Translations under genes and position numbers: made by a program
NCBI GenBank assembly: GCA_947475165.1
Contig: CANJLD010000009.1
Coordinates: forward strand, 62,001-126,000
Source of the DNA: Bacteroidota bacterium
Lineage (GTDB): Bacteria; Bacteroidota; Bacteroidia; Chitinophagales; LD1
Direction: 5' to 3'
Length of the DNA: 64,000 bases
Shown here: positions 25,503 to 36,390 of the stretch, one piece after another
Layout: every line of letters begins with the position of its first letter
Numbering within the stretch: the first letter of the stretch is position 1
The notes under the pieces: generated by a model
What the model was told of the DNA's origin: nothing
What the model saw: the letters and a program-made list of their open reading frames with translations, nothing else
Database searches by the model: none

Positions 25503-25652
25503 GCTGCAAACCTAAAAAGCTGTTTTAATTTAATGCTACAAATTGGCAGTTCGTGTTAAAAATTACAAGGCTTTTACAAACTGAACAGTCCATATAAGGC
25601 TAAGTTTACCAAACATTCGCAGCCGCATAATTTTCTTTTCGCTTAGTTATGT

Positions 25653-25660
25653 TACTTTCG
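25653..25660 (+). promoter_or_regulatory. -7 promoter element of typA
   Basis: TACTTTCG, 19 bp before the typA ATG, identical to the element proposed for the helicase gene. The gap 25503-25679 is the divergent control region for typA and the peptidase gene. Confidence 0.45.
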
Positions 25661-25679
25661 CGCCTCTTTAAACAAAGAT

Positions 25680-27497
25680 ATGCGTAATCAAAACATCAGA
25701 AACATTGCCATTATTGCCCACGTTGACCACGGTAAAACTACTTTGGTTGATAAAATTTTGCACCAGTGCTCGCTATTTCGCGACAACCAGCAAACCGGGG
25801 AGTTGATTTTGGATAATAACGATTTGGAGCGCGAGCGTGGTATTACCATTCTTGCCAAGAACGTTTCGGTAGAATACAAAGACATTAAGATTAACATTAT
25901 TGATACTCCTGGTCACGCTGACTTTGGAGGCGAGGTGGAGCGCGTTTTAAACATGGCCGATGGCGTTCTATTATTGGTGGATGCATTCGAGGGCCCTATG
26001 CCGCAAACCCGTTACGTGCTTTCAAAAGCTATCGGGCTAGGAAAAAAGCCAATTCTGGTTATTAATAAAGTAGATAAAGAAAACTGCCGCCCAGAAGAAG
26101 TGCATGAAAACGTTTTCGATTTGATGTTCCACTTAGGAGCTAATGAAAACCAATTGAACTTTCCCACCGTTTATGGTTCGGCAAAGCGCGGCTGGATGGG
26201 CGCTGACTGGAAACATCCGGCAGAAGATGTTACTTTCTTGTTAGATGAAATTATAGGACATATTCCTGCTCCGCTAATAGAAGAGGGAACCGTTCAAATG
26301 CAAATTACCTCGCTGGATTACTCTTCGTATTTAGGTCGTGTTGCTATTGGTAGAATTACCAGAGGCAGTATTACCTCTGGTCAGCAGGTGATGTTGATGA
26401 AACGCGATGGCACAAGAGTAAAATCGAAAGTGAAAGAGCTTTATATTTTCAGCGGACTTGGGAAATTGAAAGTAGAAAAGGTGAATTGTGGCGATATCTG
26501 CGCGGTAATGGGGGTAGAAGGTTTTGATATTGGCGATACCATTGCTGATATTGAAAATCCGGAGGCTATGAAGCCAATACATATTGATGAGCCGACCATG
26601 AGTATGATTTTTACCACTAATACTTCTCCGTTTTTTGGTAAAGAAGGAAAGCACGTTACCTCACAAAAAATTCGCGAGCGTTTATACAAAGAGTTAGAAA
26701 AGAATTTGGCTTTGCGTGTAGAAGATACAGAAGCTCCGGAGAAATTTAATGTATTTGGTCGTGGTATTTTGCACTTGAGCGTATTGATAGAAACCATGCG
26801 TAGAGAAGGATACGAGTTAAGCATTGGTAACCCGCGCGTTTTGATAAAAGAAATTGACGGGCAAAAACACGAACCAATTGAGGTTTTGACAATTGATGCA
26901 CCGGAAGGCGTTGCCGGAAAGTGTATTGAGTTAATTACTCAACGTAGAGGCGATATGCTGATTATGGAACCTAAGGGCGACATGATGCACATTGAATTTG
27001 AAATTCCTTCGCGCGGCTTAATTGGACTTAGAACTTTAATTTTGAACGTTTCTGCCGGTGAAGCTGTAATGGCACATCGTTTTAAAGAATACCAACCCAT
27101 GAGAGGCGATATTCCGGGACGTATAAACGGAACTATTTTGGCAAATGCTGCAGGGCGCGCTACTGAATACTCTATGGATAAATTAGCTGACCGTGGTAAA
27201 TTCTTTATTGCCCCGGGTGCCGAAATTTATGAGGGACAAATAATTGGAGAATACACCAAGAATGGCGACTTAGTAGTGAACGTAGTTCAGGCTAAGCAAT
27301 TGACCAACTTTCGCGCAGCGGGAACCGATGATAAGTCGAATTTGCCGCCACCAATAAAAATGAGTCTGGAAGAAGCCATGGAATATATTCAGGAAGATGA
27401 GTATGTAGAGGTAACTCCTTTATCTATCCGTTTGCGCAAAATATATTTGACCGAAAACGACCGCAAGCGCTTTGCTAATAAAGCATTAAGTATGTAG
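25680..27497 (+). CDS. typA: Ribosome-associated translational GTPase TypA/BipA
   Basis: A 605-residue GTPase that binds the 70S ribosome and helps 50S assembly and stress adaptation. G motifs: G1 [12 protein letters not shown] near residue 15, G2 RGITI, G3 [18 protein letters not shown]4 [13 protein letters not shown]-like domains follow: the III/V regions include [35 protein letters not shown] and the TypA-specific C-terminal domain ends [12 protein letters not shown]. Length is normal. It is a single gene, closed by a strong terminator. Confidence 0.96.
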   Translation: MRNQNIRNIAIIAHVDHGKTTLVDKILHQCSLFRDNQQTGELILDNNDLERERGITILAKNVSVEYKDIKINIIDTPGHADFGGEVERVLNMADGVLLLVDAFEGPMPQTRYVLSKAIGLGKKPILVINKVDKENCRPEEVHENVFDLMFHLGANENQLNFPTVYGSAKRGWMGADWKHPAEDVTFLLDEIIGHIPAPLIEEGTVQMQITSLDYSSYLGRVAIGRITRGSITSGQQVMLMKRDGTRVKSKVKELYIFSGLGKLKVEKVNCGDICAVMGVEGFDIGDTIADIENPEAMKPIHIDEPTMSMIFTTNTSPFFGKEGKHVTSQKIRERLYKELEKNLALRVEDTEAPEKFNVFGRGILHLSVLIETMRREGYELSIGNPRVLIKEIDGQKHEPIEVLTIDAPEGVAGKCIELITQRRGDMLIMEPKGDMMHIEFEIPSRGLIGLRTLILNVSAGEAVMAHRFKEYQPMRGDIPGRINGTILANAAGRATEYSMDKLADRGKFFIAPGAEIYEGQIIGEYTKNGDLVVNVVQAKQLTNFRAAGTDDKSNLPPPIKMSLEEAMEYIQEDEYVEVTPLSIRLRKIYLTENDRKRFANKALSM

Positions 27498-27512
27498 GAA
27501 GTTGATTGTCTA

Positions 27513-27558
27513 AAAAAAGAAAGCCGGTTCAATTTATTGAACCGGCTTTCTTTTTTTA
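27513..27558. terminator. Strong bidirectional terminator after typA
   Basis: A perfect 21-bp stem with loop TTTA: seven A, GAAAGCCGGTTCAA, TTTA, TTGAACCGGCTTTC, seven T. It separates convergent genes. Confidence 0.92.
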
Positions 27559-27574
27559 AATGATATTGGGTTTA

Positions 27575-28108
27575 TTATTTTCTTACCGAAGCTTCAATTG
27601 CGCCATCGCTTAGCTTGTAGCATCTTGCTGTGTTACCGGTTGTAGCATTTAATACTTTAACAGTCAAAATCATATCGTTAGTTAGAACTTGTTTAAGTTC
27701 TGTACCGTTTATTTGCAAAACAACTTCAGTTGCTCCGCTGGCCAAGGTGCCTGAATAAGCAATTTGATCTCCCACTCCGGAAGCAGTTGCCACTTTTAAA
27801 TAAACCTCGATATTCGAAAGTTCATTCAAATTGCCTGTTACGGCTCTGAACTTAATTCCGCTTTTTAGTTTTATAGACGTTACTCTGCTTAAATCAGCCA
27901 CTTCAGCACTGGTTAAAGCAGCTTTTACATCGCTTTGGTTTAAGGGGAAAGTAAAGCTTTGATACCCCTGGTAAGGATTAATAGTTAAGCAGGCTTCTTT
28001 TTCGCCAAGCAAATATGGTACTAGTAAAGGTGCAGTACTGCAAGAATTAATAGTGAAAATGCCGGCTAAAAGTAGAGCAACAGATAAAATGGCTAAGATT
28101 TTTTTCAT
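27575..28108 (-). CDS. Lipoprotein of unknown function
   Basis: A 177-residue protein with a lipobox INSC near residue 23 (MKKILAILSVALLLAGIFTINSCST), so it is membrane-anchored by lipid. The mature part is Ser/Thr/Val-rich with a repeated beta-strand feel (LSRVTSIKLKSGIKFRAVTGN, LSNIEVYLKVATASG). I do not recognise the family. It lies downstream of the arginase-family gene on the same strand, 49 bp away, and may share its transcript. It ends in the terminator shared with typA. Confidence 0.7.
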   Translation of the reverse strand: MKKILAILSVALLLAGIFTINSCSTAPLLVPYLLGEKEACLTINPYQGYQSFTFPLNQSDVKAALTSAEVADLSRVTSIKLKSGIKFRAVTGNLNELSNIEVYLKVATASGVGDQIAYSGTLASGATEVVLQINGTELKQVLTNDMILTVKVLNATTGNTARCYKLSDGAIEASVRK

Positions 28109-28157
28109 TGGTTAAGATTTTTTGGTTGATGTAAAAATATACTTTGCTGTTAGTAAA

Positions 28158-29114
28158 TCAAATAATTTCTACTTGACGGGCCACTTTTTGCAGTATTTCA
28201 AAAACGGTTTCTGCCATTACATTCTCGCTATCAAGAGTGGGATTAATTTCTGTAAACTCTAAACAACAAACTCTTTCGTTCTGCACTAACTCCAAAATTA
28301 TATCGGCTGCTTCGCGCTCGTTTATTCCTCCTTTTACAGGTGTTCCTGTTCCGCGCGAAATGCTTGGGTCAAGTGCATCTACATCAAACGTGATATAAAT
28401 TTTATCGCAGTGCGAAAGATGCTTTAGTGCTTCGCGACAAATTTTGGTTACTCCTATCTTCCGTATTTCTGAAGTTGAAAAATTCTTTAGCCGGTTCTTT
28501 TTAATGATATAACCTTCCTGTTCTTCAAAGTCGCGCAAGGTCATAAAAAGCAAATCGCGGTATTCAACTTTTGGGGTTATGTCGCCCACGTTTTTCAGCC
28601 GCTCCCAAAGTTCTATGGTTTCAAAATCCAAATCGTTCACTTTGTTTTCAATATTGTCCTCTGCCAGAGAAACAGCCAATGCCATTCCGTGCATGTTTCC
28701 TGATGGTGTAGTATAAGGAGAATGTAAATCGGAGTGGGCATCTATCCAAATAACTCCAAGTCTCGAATCGGGATAAGCCATTCTGATTCCCGCCATGGTT
28801 CCTCCGGCATTGGAGTGATCACCCGAAAGCACAATCGGAAATTTTCCATCTTTTAAAGAATCGCGAATGGCGGCACCTATACGCTCATACATTTTCAGCA
28901 CACTTCTTATCCGCTTGGCGTAGCGGCTTTCAATCATACCATATAAAGAGGCGTTATCGTCAGGTATGCTTATGCTACGGTGATTTTTGAAAAAATTGCT
29001 ACGGTAATCGAGGGCAGCTATTTTAACAGCATCTACTCCCAAACTGGCACCACGGGTTCCTGCGCCTACTTCGCTCTTTACTTCTATCAGTCGTATTTGT
29101 CTTCCCTTCTTCAT
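28158..29114 (-). CDS. Arginase/agmatinase-family ureohydrolase
   Basis: A 318-residue protein from the ATG at 29112-29114; nine earlier codons are open but unlikely. The manganese-binding motifs of the ureohydrolase family are present: GDHS (near residue 98), DAHSD (near residue 125) with HxDLHSP, and DVDALDPS (near residue 235). Overall it fits arginase (L-arginine to ornithine and urea); agmatinase or formimidoylglutamase cannot be excluded without alignment. It starts its own unit divergent from glpK, with the lipoprotein gene downstream. Confidence 0.88.
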   Translation of the reverse strand: MKKGRQIRLIEVKSEVGAGTRGASLGVDAVKIAALDYRSNFFKNHRSISIPDDNASLYGMIESRYAKRIRSVLKMYERIGAAIRDSLKDGKFPIVLSGDHSNAGGTMAGIRMAYPDSRLGVIWIDAHSDLHSPYTTPSGNMHGMALAVSLAEDNIENKVNDLDFETIELWERLKNVGDITPKVEYRDLLFMTLRDFEEQEGYIIKKNRLKNFSTSEIRKIGVTKICREALKHLSHCDKIYITFDVDALDPSISRGTGTPVKGGINEREAADIILELVQNERVCCLEFTEINPTLDSENVMAETVFEILQKVARQVEII

Positions 29115-29257
29115 AAATAACTGTTTTTCAAAAGGTCGCAATTCCCAATCCGCCTATGGCGGAGCTTTTCAAACCCTCAGGTAATCTGGCTAAAGCTTTC
29201 GGAAACCGAAAAATGTTTACAAATAGCTTGGTTGAGTATTAACTCTTTCTATTTTAG

Positions 29258-30799
<1,542 letters not shown>

Positions 30800-30804
30800 T
30801 GCAA

Positions 30805-30829
30805 TGTCACGCTGAGCGGGGTCGAAGCG
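30805..30829. repeat. Dispersed short repeat (TGTCACGCTGAGCGGGGT family), copy 2
   Basis: TGTCACGCTGAGCGGGGTCG then aagcg, five bases after the glpK stop. It is close to the copy at 11592-11616. Confidence 0.65.
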
Positions 30830-30866
30830 TTTGTCTTTTCCGTTTTAACTTTCCTATCTTCAAACC

Positions 30867-31640
30867 GTGAATCCGTACCTGCTTTCCGGTATTTGTATTT
30901 TCACGTTCATGTGCATCATGTTCGTGATTGCGCAAATAGTTAAGAACAACAGTATAGTTGATATTGGTTGGGGCGTTGGTTTCATTATAGTTACCTCAAT
31001 TACGTTTTTTGTTTTTGGCGATGACAGGTTTCACCAAAAACTGGTGAGCTATCTGGTTATAGTTTGGGCGTTGCGGCTGTCTATATATATAGGAATAAGA
31101 AACATTGGTCAGCCCGAAGATTTTCGCTATGCCAATTGGCGCAAAGAATGGGGAAGTAATTTTCTGCTCCGTTCTTTTTTGCAAGTGTTTATGTTGCAAG
31201 GGCTAATCATGTTCATCAATACGCTGCCGATTGTGGTAATCAATAGCGACCTATCCGTTTTTAAATCATACAAAGTTCTTTATCCGGTTGGTGTTGCAGT
31301 TTGGCTAGTGGGGTTTTTCTTTGAGGCTCTTGGTGACTACCAGATGTATATGTTCAAATGCTCTCATCACCCGAAAGGAAAGGTGATGAATAAGGGGTTG
31401 TGGAAGTTTACGCGGCACCCGAATTATTTTGGCGAAGCAGTAATATGGTGGGGAATTTTTCTGCTCGCTATTCCTTCCGACAAATGGTATTTATCGGTTT
31501 TGGCGCCCATTACTATTACTTTTTTACTGCTGAAAGTTTCGGGTGTAACCATGCTTGAAAAAAAATATGAAGGCAACGATGAATATTCGCAATACAAGCG
31601 AAACACAAATTCATTTATACCTTGGTTTCCGAAAAAATAA
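30867..31640 (+). CDS. DUF1295 family membrane protein (steroid-reductase-like)
   Basis: A 257-residue polytopic membrane protein starting with GTG at 30867. Six hydrophobic segments and the family motifs NNSIVDIGWG near residue 28, EDFRYANWRKEWG near residue 85, and KGLWKFTRHPNYFGEAVIWWG near residue 170, the last being the conserved C-terminal signature of DUF1295 and of the 3-oxo-5-alpha-steroid reductase/ICMT fold. The substrate in bacteria is unknown. It precedes the subtilase gene by 10 bp on the same strand, with no clear functional link. Confidence 0.85.
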   Translation: MNPYLLSGICIFTFMCIMFVIAQIVKNNSIVDIGWGVGFIIVTSITFFVFGDDRFHQKLVSYLVIVWALRLSIYIGIRNIGQPEDFRYANWRKEWGSNFLLRSFLQVFMLQGLIMFINTLPIVVINSDLSVFKSYKVLYPVGVAVWLVGFFFEALGDYQMYMFKCSHHPKGKVMNKGLWKFTRHPNYFGEAVIWWGIFLLAIPSDKWYLSVLAPITITFLLLKVSGVTMLEKKYEGNDEYSQYKRNTNSFIPWFPKK

Positions 31641-31650
31641 AAATTAAAGC

Positions 31651-33519
31651 ATGAAGAACGTTTTACTCGCACTGGCTTTTTTCTTCTCTCTGAATTTATC
31701 AGCCAATTCTTTTACAGAATACAAAGAGCATATTGCTAAAGACCGTCTGCTTATAATTTTCGATAAAACTGTTTCGGCTGAACGCAAAGCAGAAATTATT
31801 CAGTTATCCGGTTTGGTAACAAACTTCACTCACCTTCCTTCGCCATCGCTCACTATTTGCATGACGAACAATTTTGAGGAAGCGCAAAAGCACTTTTTAG
31901 CTATTTCCGGAGTAACATTCGTTTCTTTTTTTATTACCGATGGACAGAATCATTACGGAGGTGTGCTCAACGATTTTTTTGTAAAACTGAAAGACAAAAA
32001 TTTTGAACCGTTCTTGAAAGAAAAACTTAAGCAACAAAACCTCGGTGAAGCAACTCCAGACAAATACATTCCGAATCTTTATAAAATCCGCAATCAACAA
32101 TCCGCAACCCGAAATACAATTGATTGGTGTGCAGAATTTTTGAAAGAAGGATGGGTTGAATATGCATCGCCCAACTATTTGCTTAATCCGCTTGTTTGCT
32201 CTGACCCGCTTTTTAACCGCCAATGGAATATCAAAAACACCGGTAGTGTAATTCAAGGCAACGGAGTACCTGATGCCGATATGGACGTTGACAGCGCATG
32301 GACAATGACCACCGGTGACCCAAGTATAAAAGTATCGGTTATTGATTCCGGTGTTGACACCCTACATGCTGATTTGGTTCAAAATATTTTACCCGGTCAC
32401 GATGCTGTCAGCGATTCTACTGATGGCTATCCAACGCCTGCGTATTCTAACGATGGTCATGGCACTTGTTGCTCAGGAATTATTGTTGCCGTGAAGGATA
32501 ATTCAATTGGTTGTTCGGGCGTGGCTCCTTCCTGCAAAATAATTCCTGTTCGCGCGTTCTACTATGTTTTGTTGCAAGGTGCCAGCGACCCGCTTCCGTA
32601 TTCTTCTTCCGATGCTTTTTCTGATGCTATTGGATGGAGTTGGAGCACAGCGAATGCAGATATTCTCAGTAACTCATGGGGATTACCACCATCGCTTATA
32701 ACTTTTTTACCTGGAGGAACGCAACCGGTTACTGATGCGATTGTAATAGCGCATACAAACGGAAGAGGCGGAAAAGGAATTGCCATGTTTTTCAGCAGCG
32801 GAAATGAAAATGATAGCATTGGACCAATTTGGCCGGCATCGCTTTCAGAAACGATTGCTGTAAATGCAACAAACATGTGCGACAAAAGAAAATCTCCGGG
32901 CGATTGCAGTAGCGAAAACTGGGGCGGTGATTTTGCCGGTAATTTAGATTTCAGCGCACCGGGAGTAAAGATTACAACTACTGATATGCGCGGCAATTTC
33001 GGCTTCTCTAACAACGACTACACATATACATTTAACGGAACTTCGGCTGCTTGTCCGAATGCTGCTGCTGTGGGAGCCTTGTTGCTTTCGCTTCAACCAA
33101 CATTACATGCAGAAGATATTCGCAATATTATTTCGCAGAGTTGCGATAAGGTGGGCTATTCTTATGATTCTGCTTTCTATAACGGAACATGGTGTCGCGA
33201 ATTGGGTTATGGAAGAGTAAATGCTTATCAGGCGTTACTGCATTCACTTTCGTACAACGGAATTAATGAAGCAAGAGAAAATGTTGTGCTGAATATTTTT
33301 CCAAATCCCGCGCAAGGGACTTTAAATATCTATTCAAGCAGCAGGAAAGATTGTGCGATGAAAATTTATTCTGTTACCGGTGAGGAACTTTTGCAGCAGG
33401 AACTTCGGGAAGGGTTGAATACGGTGGGCGTTTCTTCTTTGCCTTCGGGAATTTATCTGGTGAGGACAAATACCAAAAGCGGAATCGTAACTAAGAAAGT
33501 TACGATTATCAGGCAGTAG
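31651..33519 (+). CDS. Subtilisin-like serine protease with T9SS type A sorting domain
   Basis: A 622-residue S8-family protease. Signal peptide (residues 1-19), an inhibitor-like propeptide to about residue 180, then the catalytic domain with Asp232 (SVIDSGVD), His270 (NDGHGTCCSGI) and Ser465 (NGTSAACPNAAAVGA). Residues 550-622 are a type A T9SS C-terminal sorting domain: NIFPNPAQGTLNIYS, KIYSVTGEELL, SLPSGIYLVRTNT, so the protein is exported through the type IX system and probably attached to the cell surface. Cys277-Cys278 next to the active-site His are unusual. Confidence 0.93.
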   Translation: MKNVLLALAFFFSLNLSANSFTEYKEHIAKDRLLIIFDKTVSAERKAEIIQLSGLVTNFTHLPSPSLTICMTNNFEEAQKHFLAISGVTFVSFFITDGQNHYGGVLNDFFVKLKDKNFEPFLKEKLKQQNLGEATPDKYIPNLYKIRNQQSATRNTIDWCAEFLKEGWVEYASPNYLLNPLVCSDPLFNRQWNIKNTGSVIQGNGVPDADMDVDSAWTMTTGDPSIKVSVIDSGVDTLHADLVQNILPGHDAVSDSTDGYPTPAYSNDGHGTCCSGIIVAVKDNSIGCSGVAPSCKIIPVRAFYYVLLQGASDPLPYSSSDAFSDAIGWSWSTANADILSNSWGLPPSLITFLPGGTQPVTDAIVIAHTNGRGGKGIAMFFSSGNENDSIGPIWPASLSETIAVNATNMCDKRKSPGDCSSENWGGDFAGNLDFSAPGVKITTTDMRGNFGFSNNDYTYTFNGTSAACPNAAAVGALLLSLQPTLHAEDIRNIISQSCDKVGYSYDSAFYNGTWCRELGYGRVNAYQALLHSLSYNGINEARENVVLNIFPNPAQGTLNIYSSSRKDCAMKIYSVTGEELLQQELREGLNTVGVSSLPSGIYLVRTNTKSGIVTKKVTIIRQ

Positions 33520-33525
33520 ATTTTC

Positions 33526-33669
33526 TTAGTGTGTTGCTTCCGTTCGTTTCTCCAACTCCGCCTGTTTCTTACAGAGCGACTCGCTCATGCGAGCGTTGAG
33601 GAGAACAAATCCTATCAGCACCACACAGAACACCACCAGCATTAAATTCATGGATGTATCTGTTTTCAT
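33526..33669 (-). CDS. Small single-pass membrane protein (47 residues)
   Basis: A short ORF, ATG at 33667-33669, TAA at 33526-33528. The N-terminus (MKTDTSMNL) is followed by one transmembrane helix (MLVVFCVVLIGFVLLNA) and a charged, helical cytoplasmic or periplasmic tail (KKQAELEKRTEATH). The composition is that of a real small membrane protein rather than random sequence. Function unknown; it may modulate a larger membrane complex. The plus-strand open frame on the same bases (33587-33802) has no such structure. It ends seven bases after the subtilase stop, convergent with it. Confidence 0.55.
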   Translation of the reverse strand: MKTDTSMNLMLVVFCVVLIGFVLLNARMSESLCKKQAELEKRTEATH

Positions 33670-33976
33670 AATTACGGTTTTTAGTTTTGATTTTAGGTTC
33701 TACAACTGTAACGTTTGTTTTCAGATATTATTACACATCAATTGTCACAGTATTGTCATATTCACAACCTATCCACAATCGGGCTATAATGATGCCACGT
33801 AGAGCGAAAAGCGTCTTGTGACTCCCAATAAACTACCAAACTGTTTGTAGATGAGAGATTTAGGGCAACTGAATTGTTTTACACAGCTATGTGGATACAA
33901 GTGGTGTGCATTGCTTTGTAGCAATTCCTTGACGAAGTAATGCACATGTGATTAGACGATTTTTGTTGTTGAGTTT
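33670..33976. other. AT-rich gap with DnaA-box-like motifs and an inverted repeat
   Basis: No gene seen. Two motifs resemble DnaA boxes: CTATCCACA at 33769-33777 and, on the minus strand, GTATCCACA at 33890-33898. An imperfect inverted repeat (gtgcattgctt and aagtaatgcac) spans 33907-33950. This is the upstream region of the 47-residue gene. Confidence 0.35.
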
Positions 33977-34927
33977 TTAGATGGAATCTACTGCCGAAAC
34001 CAATTGCTGAGAAATTTTTTCTGCTCCCCGCAGATTGAGGTGCTGGTTGTCTGCCCAATTTATCTTGTCTTGTAATACTTTCTCCTCAGGTGAAATTATT
34101 TTGCCTAATGAAGAATAAGTGGCTTCAATTTCCTTTCTATCCGCTTGACCAGAATAAGCAGGCAGATAAAGGAAAAACAGTTTCACTTGTTTGCTTTTAG
34201 CCAATTTTGAAATTTTCTTTACATAAAACAATGAGGGAGCGTTTAGAGCATTTTCAATTACAGAAATTTTATTCTTTTCTCTCTTTTGTGCTCTCACCAT
34301 ATTTTTCCTCAATTCATTTTCGTCAGCGCTAGCGTTCGTTCCGTTAAATCCGAAAGGAGAAGTAGAAATGTCGGTTTTGTGTTTTATATCTTCATGCGTA
34401 AATAACTCTCGCAGGTATTGCAACCGAAAAATGAATGCTTTGTAAATAGCCGGTAAGTAAGATCGGTTAAAATATTTTGGGGCTTTAAACAAATCTTGCG
34501 TAGAAGATATGTAAGGAAATGCCAAATGCCCCAATTGCGGTTCCTCTTCGCGTATTTCCAGCACAAGTGCTTTTACTTTTTTGTGTTCAATCAAATCTTT
34601 TATCACCACATAATCATAGTCGCGACCATAACCGCAGAATGAAAGATTACGACAGGAGATGCTTTTGCCTGTTGAATCAAAAATTAATTTCTGCATCCAT
34701 TCATCATTTACCGCACACATTGTATGCGAAGTGCCGATGAAAGCAATATCAATATTCGTGGTGTCTTCAAAAATCCGCTGATAAATCCACGGAGGTCTTC
34801 CTTTGCATCCGCCTTTAGAAAGAAAATCGTAAGCATATTTCCTATCCACTGGAATCAGGAAAAGAACAATTACTCCTGCCACAAGCAAAACCAGAAACAA
34901 CAAAATGCTGAGCAGAAATTTTTTCAT
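33977..34927 (-). CDS. SGNH-hydrolase-like membrane-anchored protein, partner of MBOAT
   Basis: A 316-residue protein with one N-terminal membrane anchor (LLSILLFLVLLVAGVIVLFL). The extracytoplasmic part resembles SGNH acyl-esterases of the AlgX/DltD type: IAFIGTSHTMCAVN gives a Ser-containing block I near residue 65, and the C-terminal WADNQHLNLRGAEKIS supplies the Asp-x-x-His pair. Its start overlaps the MBOAT stop by one base (TGATG), so the two are translationally coupled. Together they probably transfer acetyl groups to an exported polysaccharide, with the MBOAT passing acetyl across the membrane and this protein finishing the transfer (inference from the alginate systems). Confidence 0.75.
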   Translation of the reverse strand: MKKFLLSILLFLVLLVAGVIVLFLIPVDRKYAYDFLSKGGCKGRPPWIYQRIFEDTTNIDIAFIGTSHTMCAVNDEWMQKLIFDSTGKSISCRNLSFCGYGRDYDYVVIKDLIEHKKVKALVLEIREEEPQLGHLAFPYISSTQDLFKAPKYFNRSYLPAIYKAFIFRLQYLRELFTHEDIKHKTDISTSPFGFNGTNASADENELRKNMVRAQKREKNKISVIENALNAPSLFYVKKISKLAKSKQVKLFFLYLPAYSGQADRKEIEATYSSLGKIISPEEKVLQDKINWADNQHLNLRGAEKISQQLVSAVDSI

Positions 34928-36360
34928 CAGAATTTGAAATAGATAAAATTTGGTGCGTTATCATTTAGTCCTACAAATGCAATCAGCAAAATGAGCAGGT
35001 AGTAATATCCGATTCGTAACAATCGGGGACTTGCTTCAAAAAGATTTGCAAACCCGATACGTGAAATCATTAATTCGCTCAGCAGCAAAAACAACAAACA
35101 TCCTTTAAGCACGTTTACAAAAACATTCGAGAAATATACTTTGTCGAATACTTCGCTCAATGCGTTCATATCAAAACCGTGCGTTAGCGATTGAATAATA
35201 GTGATGGCATCGGTTAAATTTTTAGCCCGAAAAAAAATCCAGGCAAAGCAGACGATTGAAAAGGTAATTGACCATTTTACCAATGAAGGCGACACAATTT
35301 TTGTTCGCTGTTTTATAAAATCTTCCGCTACCATACATGCCCCGTGAATAAAGCCCCAGATAATGAAAGTGAAATTCGCCCCATGCCACAAGCCGGAGAT
35401 AACGAAGGTTATAAAGAGATTGAAATATTGTCGTGCTTCGCCTTTCCGGTTGCCGCCTAATGGAATGTAGAGGTAATCGCGAAACCATGTAGAAAGAGAA
35501 ATATGCCAGCGTTGCCAAAACTCGCGAAGTGAAATTGCAAAATACGGAGTGCGAAAATTTTCTGTTAAGTCGAAACCAAACAATCGTGCGGTACCAATGG
35601 CAATATCAGAGTAACCGGAAAAATCGCAGTATATCTGAATAGCAAAAAACAAAACAGCGGTTATAGAAACCCAACCGGAATAAATTTCGGGATGCGAAAA
35701 AATTTCATCTACAAAAGTGTCGAGGTTATCGGCAATCACTACTTTCTTAAACAAGCCATAAAGAATTAACCGAAGGCCGGTAACAGCAATCTCGTATTTG
35801 AAAATTCGTGCGTGATGAAACTGCGGCAGCAAATGTTTGGCTCGTTGAATAGGTCCGGCAACGAGTTGGGGAAAGAAACTGACGAACGCGAGAAACGTAA
35901 GAAAGTCTTTACTCGCTTTTATTTCTTTCCGGTAAACATCGATGACATATGCCATGCTCTGAAAAGTGTAAAAGCTAATGCCAACAGGAAGAATAATTTT
36001 AAGTGTGGTAAAGCCAGCCTCCACATGAAATTTTGCCAGCAATTCAACGAACGACTCGGCAAAAAAATTGAAATACTTAAACACTCCCAGAATAATCAGA
36101 TTGACGCTCATGGTAACGAGCAGCAAACGTTTTCTCTGTACCGGATTATCAGTTTTGTCTAAGTAAAAGCCAACCGTATAATCAATAGTTGAACTGAGAA
36201 AAAGAAGTGATAGAAAACGCCAGTCCCACCAGCCATAAAAAAAGTAACTCGCAGCAAGAAGAAATAAATTCTGCGCTTTGAATTTGTTCTTTAGCACAAA
36301 CCAATACAGCGCAAAAACTATCGGAAGAAAAACGGCAAACTCAATGGAGTTAAAAATCAT
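34927..36360 (-). CDS. MBOAT family membrane O-acyltransferase
   Basis: A 477-residue polytopic protein of the AlgI/DltB type. Motifs: SYFFYGWWDWRFLSLL near residue 40, GISFYTFQSMAYVIDVYR near residue 125, FPQLVAGPIQRAKHLLPQF near residue 165, CDFSGYSDIAIGTARLFGF near residue 245, FWQRWHISLSTWFRDYLYIPLGG near residue 285, and the catalytic His in SGLWHGANFTFIIWG near residue 330. It transfers acyl groups from the cytoplasm to an exported polymer. It is coupled to the SGNH-like gene downstream and follows serS. Confidence 0.92.
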   Translation of the reverse strand: MIFNSIEFAVFLPIVFALYWFVLKNKFKAQNLFLLAASYFFYGWWDWRFLSLLFLSSTIDYTVGFYLDKTDNPVQRKRLLLVTMSVNLIILGVFKYFNFFAESFVELLAKFHVEAGFTTLKIILPVGISFYTFQSMAYVIDVYRKEIKASKDFLTFLAFVSFFPQLVAGPIQRAKHLLPQFHHARIFKYEIAVTGLRLILYGLFKKVVIADNLDTFVDEIFSHPEIYSGWVSITAVLFFAIQIYCDFSGYSDIAIGTARLFGFDLTENFRTPYFAISLREFWQRWHISLSTWFRDYLYIPLGGNRKGEARQYFNLFITFVISGLWHGANFTFIIWGFIHGACMVAEDFIKQRTKIVSPSLVKWSITFSIVCFAWIFFRAKNLTDAITIIQSLTHGFDMNALSEVFDKVYFSNVFVNVLKGCLLFLLLSELMISRIGFANLFEASPRLLRIGYYYLLILLIAFVGLNDNAPNFIYFKF

Positions 36361-36390
36361 TTCTGAAATATAGAAATTCTCTTTATCGCT

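Noticed and set aside
33587-33802. 71-residue plus-strand ORF in the gap after the subtilase
   Set aside because: Composition is not protein-like and it overlaps the better-supported 47-residue minus-strand membrane protein.
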